Origin: Betaproteobacteria bacterium
GTDB taxonomy: Bacteria; Pseudomonadota; Gammaproteobacteria; Burkholderiales; Rhodocyclaceae
NCBI GenBank assembly: GCA_016703785.1
Contig: JADJBM010000032.1
Location: 186,001 to 250,000, forward strand
DNA length: 64,000 nucleotides
Direction of reading: 5' to 3'
Below, one piece after another: positions 1 to 8,578 of the stretch. The translations under genes were made by a program, and so were the position numbers. Numbering within the stretch: the first letter of the stretch is position 1; each line of letters opens with the position of its first letter. Under the pieces are notes generated by a model. The model saw only the letters and a list, made by a program, of their open reading frames with translations, had not been told where the DNA came from and searched no databases.

Positions 1-1
1 C

Positions 2-1330
2 CGCAGCCAGTACCGGATGATGCGCCTGCTGGCCGGCGATCGCGCTGCCTTCACCGCCGTGGGCGACGACGACCAGGCCATCTATGCCTGGCGCGGCGCC
101 GACGTGGAGAACCTGCGTGTCCTGCAGGCTGACTTTCCGCAGCTGAAGGTCATCAAGCTGGAGCAGAACTACCGCTCCATGCAGCGCATCCTGAAGGCCG
201 CCAACACCCTCATCGGCAACAACGACAAGCTCTACGAGAAACGGCTGTGGTCGGAGCACGGCCACGGCGACGCCGTTCAGGTGAACGTCGCGCGCGACAA
301 CGAGCAGGAGGCGGAGCAGGTGGTCATGAAGCTGATGGCGCATCGCTTCGAGCACCGCGGCAAGTGGGACGACTACGCCATCCTCTACCGCGGCAACCAC
401 CAGGCACGCGCCTTCGAGCAGCAATTGCGCAACCAGAAGATCGCCTACGCCATCTCCGGAGGGCAGTCATTCTTCGACAAGGCGGAGATCAAGGACCTCA
501 CTGCCTGGCTGCGCCTGATCGCCAACAGCGACGACGATCCCGCCTTCATCCGCGCCGTCACCACGCCGCGGCGTGGCGTCGGCAGCACCACGCTGGAAGC
601 GCTCGGACGGCTCGCCGGTGTGCGCCATGCCCCGCTCTTCGCCGCTGCCTTCGATCCGGCCGCAGAGGGCTACGTCAATCCCAAGCAGCTCGAAGCGGTG
701 CTGGAATTCGGCCACCTCATCAACAAGTTCGAATGGCGCGCCCAGCGCGAGCCGGCGCAGCAGTTGCTGGAAGATCTGCTACGCGCCATCGGCTATGAGG
801 CGTGGCTGTTCGACTCCTGCGATCCGCGCGAGGCGGAAACCAAGTGGGCCAACGTGCGCGACTTCGTTGACTGGCTGGCGCGCAAGGGCGAGGAAGAGAA
901 CAAGACCCTGCTGGAACTGACGCAGACCGTGGCGCTGATCTCGATGCTGGACAAATCGGACGAGGGCGGCGACCAGGTGCAGCTCGCCACCCTGCACGCC
1001 GCCAAGGGCCTGGAGTTCAAGCATGTATTCCTCGTCGGTGTCGAGGAAGGCATCCTGCCGCACCGCGAATCGATCGAGGCCGGCACGCTCGAGGAAGAGC
1101 GCCGCCTGATGTATGTCGGCATCACGCGTGCCGAACGCAGCCTGGCCATCTCGTATTGCGAGCGGCGCAAGCTGGGCAAGGAGTGGCGCGAATGCGAGCC
1201 TTCGCGCTTTATCGCCGAGATGGGCGACGACCTGAAGATGATGGGCGGCAAGGCCGCCGAGCCGGCCGATCGCGCTTCAGGTGCCGCGCGGCTGGCGCAG
1301 ATGAAGGCGCTGCTGGCCGGCACGAAATAA
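2..1330 (+). CDS. rep: ATP-dependent DNA helicase Rep (5'-truncated by window edge)
   Basis: C-terminal two thirds of a UvrD/Rep-type superfamily 1 3'-5' DNA helicase, which unwinds DNA and clears protein blocks ahead of replication forks. The frame is open from base 2, so the gene starts upstream and the Walker A motif is outside the window. Visible motifs are VGDDDQAIYAWRGA (motifs II-III), LEQNYRS (motif IV region), ATLHAAKGLEFKHVFLVG (motif V) and RRLMYVGITRAE (motif VI). The local match to E. coli Rep (GDDDQ-IY-WRGA followed by DFP-LKVIKLEQNYRS) favours Rep over UvrD. It ends at a TAA followed at once by a GC-rich hairpin shared with the convergent cytochrome gene. Confidence 0.93.
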   Translation, partial: RSQYRMMRLLAGDRAAFTAVGDDDQAIYAWRGADVENLRVLQADFPQLKVIKLEQNYRSMQRILKAANTLIGNNDKLYEKRLWSEHGHGDAVQVNVARDNEQEAEQVVMKLMAHRFEHRGKWDDYAILYRGNHQARAFEQQLRNQKIAYAISGGQSFFDKAEIKDLTAWLRLIANSDDDPAFIRAVTTPRRGVGSTTLEALGRLAGVRHAPLFAAAFDPAAEGYVNPKQLEAVLEFGHLINKFEWRAQREPAQQLLEDLLRAIGYEAWLFDSCDPREAETKWANVRDFVDWLARKGEEENKTLLELTQTVALISMLDKSDEGGDQVQLATLHAAKGLEFKHVFLVGVEEGILPHRESIEAGTLEEERRLMYVGITRAERSLAISYCERRKLGKEWRECEPSRFIAEMGDDLKMMGGKAAEPADRASGAARLAQMKALLAGTK

Positions 1331-1352
1331 AACGGGGCGGTCGAGCCGCCCC
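1324..1352 (-). terminator. Intrinsic terminator between rep and the diheme cytochrome gene
   Basis: Seven-base-pair GC stem GGGGCGG/CCGCCCC (1334-1340 and 1346-1352) with a 5-nt loop. Read on the minus strand the stem is followed by GTTTTATTT, a classic U-tract, so it ends the cytochrome transcript. On the plus strand the stem follows the rep stop codon by 3 bases but has no U-tract, so termination of rep here would be weaker. Confidence 0.75.
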
Positions 1353-1376
1353 GCGCATCCTGCAAAGATCAGTCGC

Positions 1377-2174
1377 TTACTTCACCGACGCTGTCATGTA
1401 TTCCACCGCCGCCTTGATGTCGGCGTCCTTTATCGAGGCATTGCCGCCCTTCGGCGGCATGGCGCCCTTGCCCTTGATGACGCTGGTGGTCAGGCCGTCG
1501 ATGCCGGCTGCCAGACGTGGCGCCCAGGCGGCCTTGTCGCCGAGCTTCGGTGCGCCGGCTACACCGGCGGCATGGCAGGCCACGCAGGCCGAGTCGTACA
1601 CTTTCTTGCCGTTACCGGCGCTGGCGGCGGGGGCCGCTGCCGAGGTCGAGGCGGGTGCAGCTGCCGCCGGAGCGGCTGCAGCCTTGACCGCCGCCGGCTC
1701 CTTGAAGCTGGCGCCCGATTTGTTCGCCATCCAGGCGACGACGCGGGTGAAGTCCGCATCGGAGAGGTCCGCGCCGCCCTTCGGTGGCATGGCGCCCTTG
1801 CCCTTGATACCCGAGGCCGCCAGCTTCTCCAGGCCACTGCCGATGCGGGCGGCCCAAGCGCCCTTGTCGCCCAGTTTGGGGGCATTGGCCACGCCGCTGT
1901 CATGGCAGGCTGCGCAGGTCGTCTTGTAGAGGGCTTCGCTGCCCTGGGCTGCTTTTTCTCCGCCCGCTGCCGCAGCCAGCGCAACCTGCGCCATCGGCTG
2001 GATGCGCCTCGCCACCGCCTCCTCGGAGAGGTCGCCGCCGGAACGGCCGCTGGTTACCAGTTGCGAGAAGAATACCGCGATCGCCACGGGCAGAAACAAT
2101 GCGATGACGACCACGACGATCAACTGCTTCGGCGTCTTGATCAGTCCGCTGCTTTCCTCTGGATGCTCAGCCAT
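1377..2174 (-). CDS. Membrane-anchored diheme c-type cytochrome (c5-like, duplicated domain)
   Basis: 265-residue periplasmic electron carrier held by one N-terminal membrane segment (about residues 18-38). Two homologous class I c5-like domains follow, with haem-binding CAACH at 87-91 and CVACH at 197-201. Each has a downstream GKGAMPPKGG block whose Met (about 129 and 239) should be the sixth haem ligand. An Ala/Pro-rich linker (about 160-186) joins them. The ATG at 2174 is chosen because AAGGA lies 8 bases upstream; an upstream TTG at 2207 would overlap the promoter. The two domains share long near-identical blocks (APKLGDK-AWA-R, IKGKGAMPPKGG), showing internal duplication. Redox partners cannot be read from context. 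Confidence 0.9.
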   Translation of the reverse strand: MAEHPEESSGLIKTPKQLIVVVVIALFLPVAIAVFFSQLVTSGRSGGDLSEEAVARRIQPMAQVALAAAAGGEKAAQGSEALYKTTCAACHDSGVANAPKLGDKGAWAARIGSGLEKLAASGIKGKGAMPPKGGADLSDADFTRVVAWMANKSGASFKEPAAVKAAAAPAAAAPASTSAAAPAASAGNGKKVYDSACVACHAAGVAGAPKLGDKAAWAPRLAAGIDGLTTSVIKGKGAMPPKGGNASIKDADIKAAVEYMTASVK

Positions 2175-2206
2175 TTCCGGATTCCTTGCCTGGAATGAAA
2201 GGCACA

Positions 2207-2212
2207 ATTATA
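2207..2212 (-). promoter_or_regulatory. Predicted -10 element of the diheme cytochrome gene
   Basis: Perfect TATAAT on the minus strand 33 bases before the chosen ATG at 2174. No convincing -35 hexamer is seen 16-18 bases further upstream, so this is a partial promoter prediction. Confidence 0.4.
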
Positions 2213-2243
2213 GCCTTGCCGCTCACTGGACCAGAGGGGCGAA

Positions 2244-2272
2244 TAGACGGTATGGGGGAAAACGGCTATGCT
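2244..2272 (+). promoter_or_regulatory. Predicted sigma70 promoter of tRNA-Arg
   Basis: TAGACG (2244-2249), a 17-base spacer, then TATGCT (2267-2272). The predicted start would lie 4-5 bases before the mature tRNA 5' end at 2283. Hexamers match the sigma70 consensus at 4 of 6 and 4 of 6 positions. Confidence 0.5.
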
Positions 2273-2282
2273 TCGCGTCCTA

Positions 2283-2359
2283 GCGCCCGTAGCTCAGCTG
2301 GATAGAGTACTGCCCTCCGAAGGCAGGGGTCGGACGTTCGAATCGTCTCGGGCGCGCCA
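2283..2359 (+). tRNA. tRNA-Arg (anticodon CCG)
   Basis: 77-nt tRNA with encoded CCA. Acceptor stem GCGCCCG (2283-2289) pairs with CGGGCGC (2349-2355), discriminator G, CCA at 2357-2359. The anticodon stem CTGCC/GGCAG encloses the loop CTCCGAA, giving anticodon CCG, which reads CGG arginine codons. D-loop AGCTCAGCTGGATAGAG and T-loop TTCGAAT are canonical. Confidence 0.97.
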
Positions 2360-2371
2360 GTTTCTCGCATC

Positions 2372-2623
2372 TCAATCCAACTTTTTCAGTAGGCACAGCC
2401 GCATATTGGTCAGGATGTGGTCCCGTGTCGGATCAGCACCCTCGGCCGCTGCCTCGCTTTGCAGCCTGAGTAGATCGGCCTCTAACCGGGCCATATCCTG
2501 TTGCTGGGCCGAGGCGAGAATGATCAGTGTGACGGCCTTCTCGATCGACCGGAACAGGTCTGCCAGAGAATGCCGCAGATAGGGGGACTCCCGCAATCTC
2601 GCCTCGAATTCCTCCTGCTCCAT
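2372..2623 (-). CDS. Small helical hypothetical protein
   Basis: 83-residue protein I do not recognise. It is charged and predicted helical (EEFEARLRE, ADLFRSIEKAVTLIILASAQQQ, LEADLLRLQSEAAAEG), with no signal peptide and one Cys near the C-terminus. The start is firm: AAGGAGGAGG lies just upstream of the ATG at 2623. It sits convergent to tRNA-Arg, 12 bases from its CCA, and downstream of mscL on the same strand. The Leu-rich central helix could mediate oligomerisation, but no function can be assigned. Confidence 0.7.
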   Translation of the reverse strand: MEQEEFEARLRESPYLRHSLADLFRSIEKAVTLIILASAQQQDMARLEADLLRLQSEAAAEGADPTRDHILTNMRLCLLKKLD

Positions 2624-2678
2624 CGCCTCCTCCTTTCAGGGCGATTGTAGCGAAAAGTGGACAGGATTACGATATGCT

Positions 2679-3128
2679 TTATTGCAGCTGCGAGGTGCAG
2701 TGCGCGCAACGCGTCGCCTTGAGCGGGATGGTCGACAGGCAGTGCGGGCATTCGCGCGTCGCCGGGGCGGCTGCTGCGGGAGCGCCGGTCTCGGCGCGTT
2801 TGAGACGGTTCATGACCTTGATGGCCATGAAGATGGCGAAGGCGATGATGACGAAATCGACCACGCTGTTGATGAAGGCGCCGTACTTGACGATGGGCGC
2901 GCCGGCCTTCTCCGCGGCGTCCAGCGTCTCGAATGTCTTGTCGCCGAGATTCAGGTAGAGGTGCTTGAAGTCGACGCCGCCGAGCAGGCGACCGAGCATG
3001 GGCATCACCACATCCTTGACGAAGGAATCGACGATCTTGCCGAAGGCGCCGCCGATGATGACGCCGACCGCCAGGTCGACGACATTGCCCTTCATGGCAA
3101 ATTCCTTGAATTCGCTGACGATGCTCAT
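2679..3128 (-). CDS. mscL: Large-conductance mechanosensitive channel MscL with C-terminal zinc ribbon
   Basis: 149-residue inner-membrane homopentameric channel that opens under extreme membrane tension to vent solutes on hypo-osmotic shock. The N-terminal helix and first membrane segment contain the family block GNVVDLAVGVIIGGAFGKIV (about 14-33). The second membrane segment is about 85-106 (NSVVDFVIIAFAIFMAI). Instead of the usual charged helix only, the C-terminus has CPHC (127-130) and CAHC (141-144), a rubredoxin-like zinc knuckle after an Ala/Pro linker. The ATG at 3128 (MSIVSEFKEF) is used, with AAAGGA upstream; an earlier TTG is two codons away. Divergent from the AsmA-family gene. 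Confidence 0.95.
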   Translation of the reverse strand: MSIVSEFKEFAMKGNVVDLAVGVIIGGAFGKIVDSFVKDVVMPMLGRLLGGVDFKHLYLNLGDKTFETLDAAEKAGAPIVKYGAFINSVVDFVIIAFAIFMAIKVMNRLKRAETGAPAAAAPATRECPHCLSTIPLKATRCAHCTSQLQ

Positions 3129-3279
3129 GTGCAATCCTTTCCTGTCGGGACTGTGAAAGATGTCAGTGTTACGGGATTTTACGGGCAGTGCAATATGCGT
3201 GATCAGCCGCCCAGGTGTTGTCTCCGATATTCTCTGCTAACCTGAATCTGTTCAAATGTTTCTCGATGGAGGTGGACTC

Positions 3280-5493
3280 ATGAGAGCCGTCAAAATCACG
3301 GCCTTTGTCCTGGGCGGTTTGGCCGCCCTATTGGCCGCCGTTGCGGCGTTCATTCTGGCAACCTTTGATGCCAACAAGTGGAAGGGCGAGATAACGCAAC
3401 TGGTACAGGAGCAGAAGAACCGAAGCCTGAAAATCGAGGGAGATCTGTCGCTCTCCCTCTTTCCGGCCATTGCAGTTCAGTTGGGCAAGTCGACGCTGTC
3501 GGAGCACAAGAGCGAACAGGTCTTCGCTACGATCGGCAACGCCCGCATCTCGCTGCGGCTGATGCCGCTGCTGTCGAAGCAGGTGGTGGTGGATACCATC
3601 GAGCTCGACGGCCTCAAGGCGCGGCTGGTGCGCTTCAAGGACGGACGCCTGAACATCGACGACCTGTTGTCCATGGATGAAAAAGAGACGCCGGCCCGCT
3701 TCGATATCGCCGGCGTGAAGTTCGCCAACGGCGAACTCGTCTGGCGCGACGAGAAAGTCGGCCAGGAACTGGTGATTTCCTCGCTGAACATGGAGACGGG
3801 GCGGCTGGCGAATGCGGCGACGGACAAATTCGACTTGTCGGCGACGCTGGTGGGCAGTAAGCCGCACATGGCGGCGGCGCTGAAAGCCTCCGGCCAGTAC
3901 CGCTACGACCTGGACAAGAAAAGCTACGGCGGCGCAAAACTGGCCGTGCGCCTGACGGGCGACCTGGCCGACCTGAAATCCCTGGATATGACGCTGGCAG
4001 CCGCCGCACTTCAATTGACCGGGGTGAACGAGGTTATCGTGGAGCAATTGTTGGTGACGGCGAAGGGCAAGGAATCGGGGGATGCCTTCGAAGCGAAGCT
4101 GGAGGCGCCGACGCTGGCACTGGCCGTGGACAAGGCAAGCGGGGCCGCGGTTAACGCAGCGATCAAGCTGACCGGGGCACAGCGCGCCATCGATGCCCGG
4201 ATCGCCCTGTCGGGGGTGGAGGGCAAAAGTCAGTCCCTGCAGGTCGGCAAGCTGTCGCTCGATATCGATGCGCGGCAGGGCGCGACGACGGTGAAAGGCA
4301 ATCTGTCCTCCGCGCTGTCCGCCAACCTGGAGAAGCAAACTGTGGAACTGACGGCCTTCAGCGGTGAACTGAACGTGGCCGATCCGCAGATGCCCATGAA
4401 GAGCGTCAGGCTGCCCCTCGCCGGCAGTGCGCGTGCCGACATCGACGCGCAGACTGCCGCCCTCAATGCCAGCACCCAGTTCGACGAGAGCAAGATCGCC
4501 GCCAAGGTGGATGTCTCGCGCTTCAGTCCGCTGGCGCTGGGCTTCGATCTCGACATCGACAGGCTCAACGTGGACAAGTACCTGCCACCCAAGCCCGCCG
4601 CAGCGGCGGCGCCGGCGGGCGGGAAGGCGCCCGAAAAACCGTTCGATTTCTCCGGCCTCAAGGGGCTGAACGCCAGCGGCGTCGTCAAGATCGGCCAGCT
4701 GCAGGTGTCGAACGTCAAGGCCAGCAATGTGCGCCTTGAGATCAGGGCCGCCGAGGGAAAGCTCGAGGTCTCGCCTCACACCGCCAACCTGTACGATGGC
4801 AGGCTCACGGGCGCCATGTCGGTCAATGCCAACAACAACCAGGTCGCGCTGAAGCAGAACCTCGTCAACGTCAATATCAACCCCCTCATGAAGGACGCCC
4901 TCGACAAGGACGTGCTCGAAGGGCGAGGCAACGTGGCGCTGGATGTCACGAGCGGCGGTGCGACGGTTGCGGCAATGAAGAAGGGCCTCAACGGCACGGC
5001 GAACGTGAACCTGAAGGATGGCGCCATCAAGGGCATCAACCTGGCGAAGACCTTCCGCGAATCCAAGGCGCTGTTCTCAGGGCGCAAGGATGCCGTGCAA
5101 GAGGCGAGGCAGAACGAAAAAACCGATTTTTCCGAACTGTCGGCCTCCTTCCGCATCGCCGGCGGCGTGGCGCGCAATGACGATCTCACCATGAAGTCGC
5201 CCTTCATCCGGCTGGGTGGGGCGGGCGACATCGACATCGGCGAAGATCGCATGGACTACCTTGCCAGGGCCAGCGTGGTGAACACCTCGGGCGGCCAGGG
5301 TGGCCGCGAGCTCGATCATCTCAAGGGCCTCACCGTACCCGTGCGGGTGAGCGGCCCCTTCGACAAGCTGTCCTACAACATCGAGTTCGGCGGCCTGGTG
5401 GCGGAAGCGGCCAAGGCCAAGGTCGAGGAAAAGGTCAAGTCACAAGTGCAGGACAAGGTCGAGGGCGGACTGAAGGGACTGTTCAAGCGCTAG
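3280..5493 (+). CDS. AsmA-family protein
   Basis: 737-residue envelope protein of the AsmA/TamB-like superfamily, proteins anchored in the inner membrane whose repeated beta-strand grooves are thought to move phospholipid across the periplasm. One N-terminal membrane anchor (about 4-27), then an AsmA N-terminal domain with KIEGDLSLSLFPAIAVQLG, a long repetitive beta region, an Ala/Pro spacer (about 435-450), and a conserved C-terminal AsmA domain ending with the GDIDIGEDRMDYLARASVV block and a coiled Lys/Glu-rich tail. The start ATG at 3280 has GGAGGTG 5 bases upstream, rejecting an upstream ATG at 3256. Its 3' end overlaps the convergent sirtuin gene by 11 bases. Confidence 0.88.
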   Translation: MRAVKITAFVLGGLAALLAAVAAFILATFDANKWKGEITQLVQEQKNRSLKIEGDLSLSLFPAIAVQLGKSTLSEHKSEQVFATIGNARISLRLMPLLSKQVVVDTIELDGLKARLVRFKDGRLNIDDLLSMDEKETPARFDIAGVKFANGELVWRDEKVGQELVISSLNMETGRLANAATDKFDLSATLVGSKPHMAAALKASGQYRYDLDKKSYGGAKLAVRLTGDLADLKSLDMTLAAAALQLTGVNEVIVEQLLVTAKGKESGDAFEAKLEAPTLALAVDKASGAAVNAAIKLTGAQRAIDARIALSGVEGKSQSLQVGKLSLDIDARQGATTVKGNLSSALSANLEKQTVELTAFSGELNVADPQMPMKSVRLPLAGSARADIDAQTAALNASTQFDESKIAAKVDVSRFSPLALGFDLDIDRLNVDKYLPPKPAAAAAPAGGKAPEKPFDFSGLKGLNASGVVKIGQLQVSNVKASNVRLEIRAAEGKLEVSPHTANLYDGRLTGAMSVNANNNQVALKQNLVNVNINPLMKDALDKDVLEGRGNVALDVTSGGATVAAMKKGLNGTANVNLKDGAIKGINLAKTFRESKALFSGRKDAVQEARQNEKTDFSELSASFRIAGGVARNDDLTMKSPFIRLGGAGDIDIGEDRMDYLARASVVNTSGGQGGRELDHLKGLTVPVRVSGPFDKLSYNIEFGGLVAEAAKAKVEEKVKSQVQDKVEGGLKGLFKR

Positions 5494-6256
5494 CTGCATT
5501 CAAATGGTCGAGTAGCTGGGGCAGCACGAGGCCCGATGCCCCGCGCAGCGAAAAGTGGGCATGGCGCGTCAGGGATGTGCGTTCCGGATTGATTTCGATC
5601 ACCGTGGCGCCGGCTGACAGGGCGCGCAATGGCAGCTCGGCGGCTGGGTAGACCTGTGCCGATGTGCCGATGCTGAGAAAGATTTCACAATGCTCGGCGG
5701 CCTCCTCCGCCCGCGCCAGAGCATCCGCCGGCAGCATTTCGCCAAACCACACGACATCCGGGCGCAGATAGGCGCCGCAGGGGCAGCGTGGCGGCGATTC
5801 GTCCTGCGCGAATTGGCTGACGAGGATTTCCTCGCGAGAACACTTCACTCGCGTGATGTTGCCGTGCAGTTCCACCACCTCGTGTGAGCCGGCGCGCTGG
5901 TGCAGGCTGTCGATGTTCTGCGTCACAAGCGTGAATTGCTCGAAGCGCCGCTCGAGTGCAGCCAGCGCGGCGTGGCCGGGATTGGGCCGCACATCGGCGA
6001 TGCGGGCGCGCCGTGCGGCATACCATTCCCACACCAGCCTGGGGTCGCGCGCAAAGCCTTCCGGCGTGGCCAGCGTCTGCGGATCGTAGTTGGCCCACAG
6101 CCCGGTCAGCGCGTCGCGGAAGGTCGGGATGCCCGATTCAGCCGAGATGCCGGCGCCGGTGAGCACCGCCACGCGGCGGGCCTGCGCGAGCTTGTCGATG
6201 AGTTCCTGCGGTATGTCGATGGCCATGTCCGTCTTGGGGTGACGCAACGGGCTCAT
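5483..6256 (-). CDS. cobB: SIR2-family NAD-dependent protein deacylase (CobB-like)
   Basis: 257-residue cytosolic sirtuin removing acyl groups from protein lysines using NAD. Visible are the NAD-binding TGAGISAESGIPTFRD (33-48), TQNIDSLHQRAG (112-123), catalytic His131 in ELHGN, and the VVWFGE block (168-173). Tyr79 and Arg82 in the WYAARR motif match the pair that selects succinyl/malonyl-lysine in CobB and SIRT5, so desuccinylase activity is likely. The zinc site has Cys139, Cys158 and Cys160, without a full four-Cys set, as in some CobB proteins. Start uncertain: ATG 6256 gives the longest form, but ATG 6226 (MAIDIPQEL) avoids crowding the divergent uppP start 17 bases away. Neither has a clear ribosome site. 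Confidence 0.9.
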   Translation of the reverse strand: MSPLRHPKTDMAIDIPQELIDKLAQARRVAVLTGAGISAESGIPTFRDALTGLWANYDPQTLATPEGFARDPRLVWEWYAARRARIADVRPNPGHAALAALERRFEQFTLVTQNIDSLHQRAGSHEVVELHGNITRVKCSREEILVSQFAQDESPPRCPCGAYLRPDVVWFGEMLPADALARAEEAAEHCEIFLSIGTSAQVYPAAELPLRALSAGATVIEINPERTSLTRHAHFSLRGASGLVLPQLLDHLNAASA

Positions 6257-6273
6257 GCTAACATCGCCGCCCT

Positions 6274-7098
6274 ATGGACTGGACCCTGCTGCTGCACGCC
6301 TTCATCCTCGGCATCGTCGAAGGCCTCACCGAATTCCTGCCGATTTCATCGACCGGCCACCTTATTCTGGCGGCCGACCTTCTCGACTTCAACGATGAGC
6401 GTGGCAAGCTGTTCCAGATCGCCATCCAGACGGGGGCGATACTCGCCGTGTGCTGGGAGTACCGCGAACGGCTCGGCCGGGTCGTCCGCGGACTGTCGCA
6501 CGACCGCGATGCGCAGCGCTTCGTGGCAAACCTGGCCATCGCCTTCATACCCTTGGCGGTGCTCGGTCTGGCCTTCGGCAAGGTCATCAAGGCGCAGCTT
6601 TTCCAGCCGATTCCCGTGGCGACGGCTTTCATCGTCGGCGGCCTGGTCATCCTGTGGGCTGAGCGGCGCGAGCACACGATCCGGGTTCTGACCGTTGACG
6701 ACATGAGCTGGCGCGATGCGCTCCTGCTCGGCATCGCCCAGGCTTTCGCCCTGATTCCCGGCACCTCGCGCTCCGGCGCCACCATCATTGGCGGGCTGCT
6801 CTTCGGCCTGTCGCGCAAGGCGGCCACCGAGTTCTCCTTTTTCCTGGCGGTGCCGACCCTGTTTGCCGCCGCCGCCTACCAGATGGTGAAGGAGCGGCAC
6901 CTGCTCAATGCCGACGACATTGGGATGTGGGCGGTCGGTTTTGCCGCTTCCTTCGTCTCTGCCTTTCTCTGCGTGCGCTGGCTGCTGCGCTACATCAGCA
7001 CGCACGATTTCTCGATTTTCGCCTGGTACCGCATCGTCTTCGGCTTCGTCGTCATCGGCACGGCCTATACGGGCGTGGTGAACTGGACCGCACCATGA
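6274..7098 (+). CDS. uppP: Undecaprenyl-diphosphatase UppP/BacA
   Basis: 274-residue polytopic inner-membrane enzyme that hydrolyses undecaprenyl diphosphate to the monophosphate, recycling the lipid carrier for peptidoglycan and other surface polymers; overexpression of the family gives bacitracin resistance. Both signature loops are present: EGLTEFLPISSTGHLIL (about 17-33) and PGTSRSGATIIGGLLFGLSR (about 165-184), holding the catalytic Glu and Arg residues. About seven to eight hydrophobic segments. The stop overlaps the next gene's ATG in an ATGA, implying translational coupling with the AAA+ ATPase. Confidence 0.96.
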   Translation: MDWTLLLHAFILGIVEGLTEFLPISSTGHLILAADLLDFNDERGKLFQIAIQTGAILAVCWEYRERLGRVVRGLSHDRDAQRFVANLAIAFIPLAVLGLAFGKVIKAQLFQPIPVATAFIVGGLVILWAERREHTIRVLTVDDMSWRDALLLGIAQAFALIPGTSRSGATIIGGLLFGLSRKAATEFSFFLAVPTLFAAAAYQMVKERHLLNADDIGMWAVGFAASFVSAFLCVRWLLRYISTHDFSIFAWYRIVFGFVVIGTAYTGVVNWTAP

Positions 7099-8576
7099 AC
7101 GACCTGCACGACCTGACGCTGATCCTGCAATCGCGCTTCCCCCTGGTCGTGGTCGAGACGCACGAGGAACCGCGCGTGGTCGCGCTGCTGGAGCAAGCGG
7201 CCAACCTGGAAGGCCTTGCGTTGTTCATATGGAGCGTGGCCGACGGATTGCGCCGCAGCAACAACAGCCAGCCGATCACGCAGACCTACGAGTTCCTGGA
7301 TGCGCTGCGCCATGTCGACAAGACCCAGCAGAACGGCGTCTATGTCATGCTCGATGCGCATCCCTACCTCTCCGATCCGGTGAATGCCCGCCTGGTTCGC
7401 GAGATCGCCAATGAATACAACAAGACAGCCCGCACGCTGGTGTTCGTCAGCCCTCGCCTCGAGTTGAATGCCGAGCTGGCCCGCATGAGCGCGCGCTTCG
7501 CGTTGTCGGTGCCGGGCCTGGAGACGATCCAGGGACTCCTGCGTGAGGAAATGCAGCTATGGGCAAGGCAGGGAAACGGGGAGCCGGTGCGCGGCGAGAA
7601 GGAGGCGCTGAATCTGCTGGCGCGTCACCTGACCGGCATGGCGCTAGACGATGCGCGCAGGCTGGCGCGGCAGGCGATCCGCAACGACGGGTTGATCACC
7701 CACAAGGACATCGACCACGTGCTGCGTTTCAAGTACGACGCCCTCGGCGCGGGCAGCGTGCTGAGCCTGGAACTCGACACGGCCAGCTTCGCCCAGGTCG
7801 GCGGCGTGAAGAAACTCAAGCGCTGGCTCGAATTGCGCCGCGACGTCTTCGTCGGCGATGCCGGCGCCGGACTGCAGCCGCCCAGAGGCATCATGCTGCT
7901 CGGCGTGCAGGGTAGCGGCAAGAGCCTGGCCGCCAAGGCGGTGGCCGGCGCCTGGGGCGTGCCCCTGCTGCGGCTGGATTTCGCCACGCTCTACAACAAG
8001 TTTTTCGGCGAGACCGAACGCAACCTGCGCGAGGCGCTGGCCTCGGCGGAGGCCATGGCGCCCTGCGTGCTGTGGATCGACGAGATCGAGAAGGGGCTTG
8101 CCAGCGACAGTTCCGGCGGCACCGACGGCGGCGTCTCGCGCCGCATCCTCGGCACCCTGCTGACCTGGCTGTCCGAGCGCAAGGGGCGCGTTTTCATCGT
8201 CGCGACCGCCAACGACATCGAGCAGCTGCCGCCCGAGTTGATCCGCAAGGGCCGACTCGACGAGATCTTCTTCGTCGACCTGCCGGACGGGCCGACGCGC
8301 GCCGAGATCTTCGCCATCCACCTGGCGCGGCGTGAATTGCAGCTCGAAGGATTCGATCTCGATGGCCTGGCCGGTGCAGCGGAGGGGTTTTCCGGCGCCG
8401 AGATCGAGCAGGCGGTGGTCTCCGCGCTGTACGAGGCGCATGCGCTGAAGCAGCCGCTCGACGCGTCGTTGCTGCTGGCGGAAATCGGCAGAACCAGGCC
8501 GTTGTCCACGGTTATGGCCGAGCGGGTGGCCGCCCTGCGCGCCTGGGCGGCCGAGCGCACCGTGCCGGCGAACTGA
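7095..8576 (+). CDS. AAA+ ATPase, Ycf46-like
   Basis: 493-residue AAA+ protein of the Ycf46/YjoB-like type. The first 240 residues form a non-ATPase domain (VVVETHEEPRVVALLEQAA, LLARHLTGMALDDARRLARQA). The ATPase core has Walker A GVQGSGKS (about 270-277), Walker B VLWIDEIEK (about 325-333), the sensor ATAND and RKGRLDE with the arginine-finger region. Ycf46-type proteins are poorly characterised; chloroplast and cyanobacterial members have been linked to inorganic carbon responses, so the role here is open. The start ATG 7095 overlaps the uppP stop. The YqiA-like gene follows after 2 bases, so uppP-AAA-yqiA look like one operon. Confidence 0.85.
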   Translation: MNDLHDLTLILQSRFPLVVVETHEEPRVVALLEQAANLEGLALFIWSVADGLRRSNNSQPITQTYEFLDALRHVDKTQQNGVYVMLDAHPYLSDPVNARLVREIANEYNKTARTLVFVSPRLELNAELARMSARFALSVPGLETIQGLLREEMQLWARQGNGEPVRGEKEALNLLARHLTGMALDDARRLARQAIRNDGLITHKDIDHVLRFKYDALGAGSVLSLELDTASFAQVGGVKKLKRWLELRRDVFVGDAGAGLQPPRGIMLLGVQGSGKSLAAKAVAGAWGVPLLRLDFATLYNKFFGETERNLREALASAEAMAPCVLWIDEIEKGLASDSSGGTDGGVSRRILGTLLTWLSERKGRVFIVATANDIEQLPPELIRKGRLDEIFFVDLPDGPTRAEIFAIHLARRELQLEGFDLDGLAGAAEGFSGAEIEQAVVSALYEAHALKQPLDASLLLAEIGRTRPLSTVMAERVAALRAWAAERTVPAN

Positions 8577-8578
8577 GG

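Noticed and set aside
3328..4779. Long open frame antisense to the AsmA-family gene
   Set aside because: Low-quality composition (His/Arg/Gln-rich), no ribosome site, and fully explained as a GC-rich shadow of the well-supported plus-strand gene.
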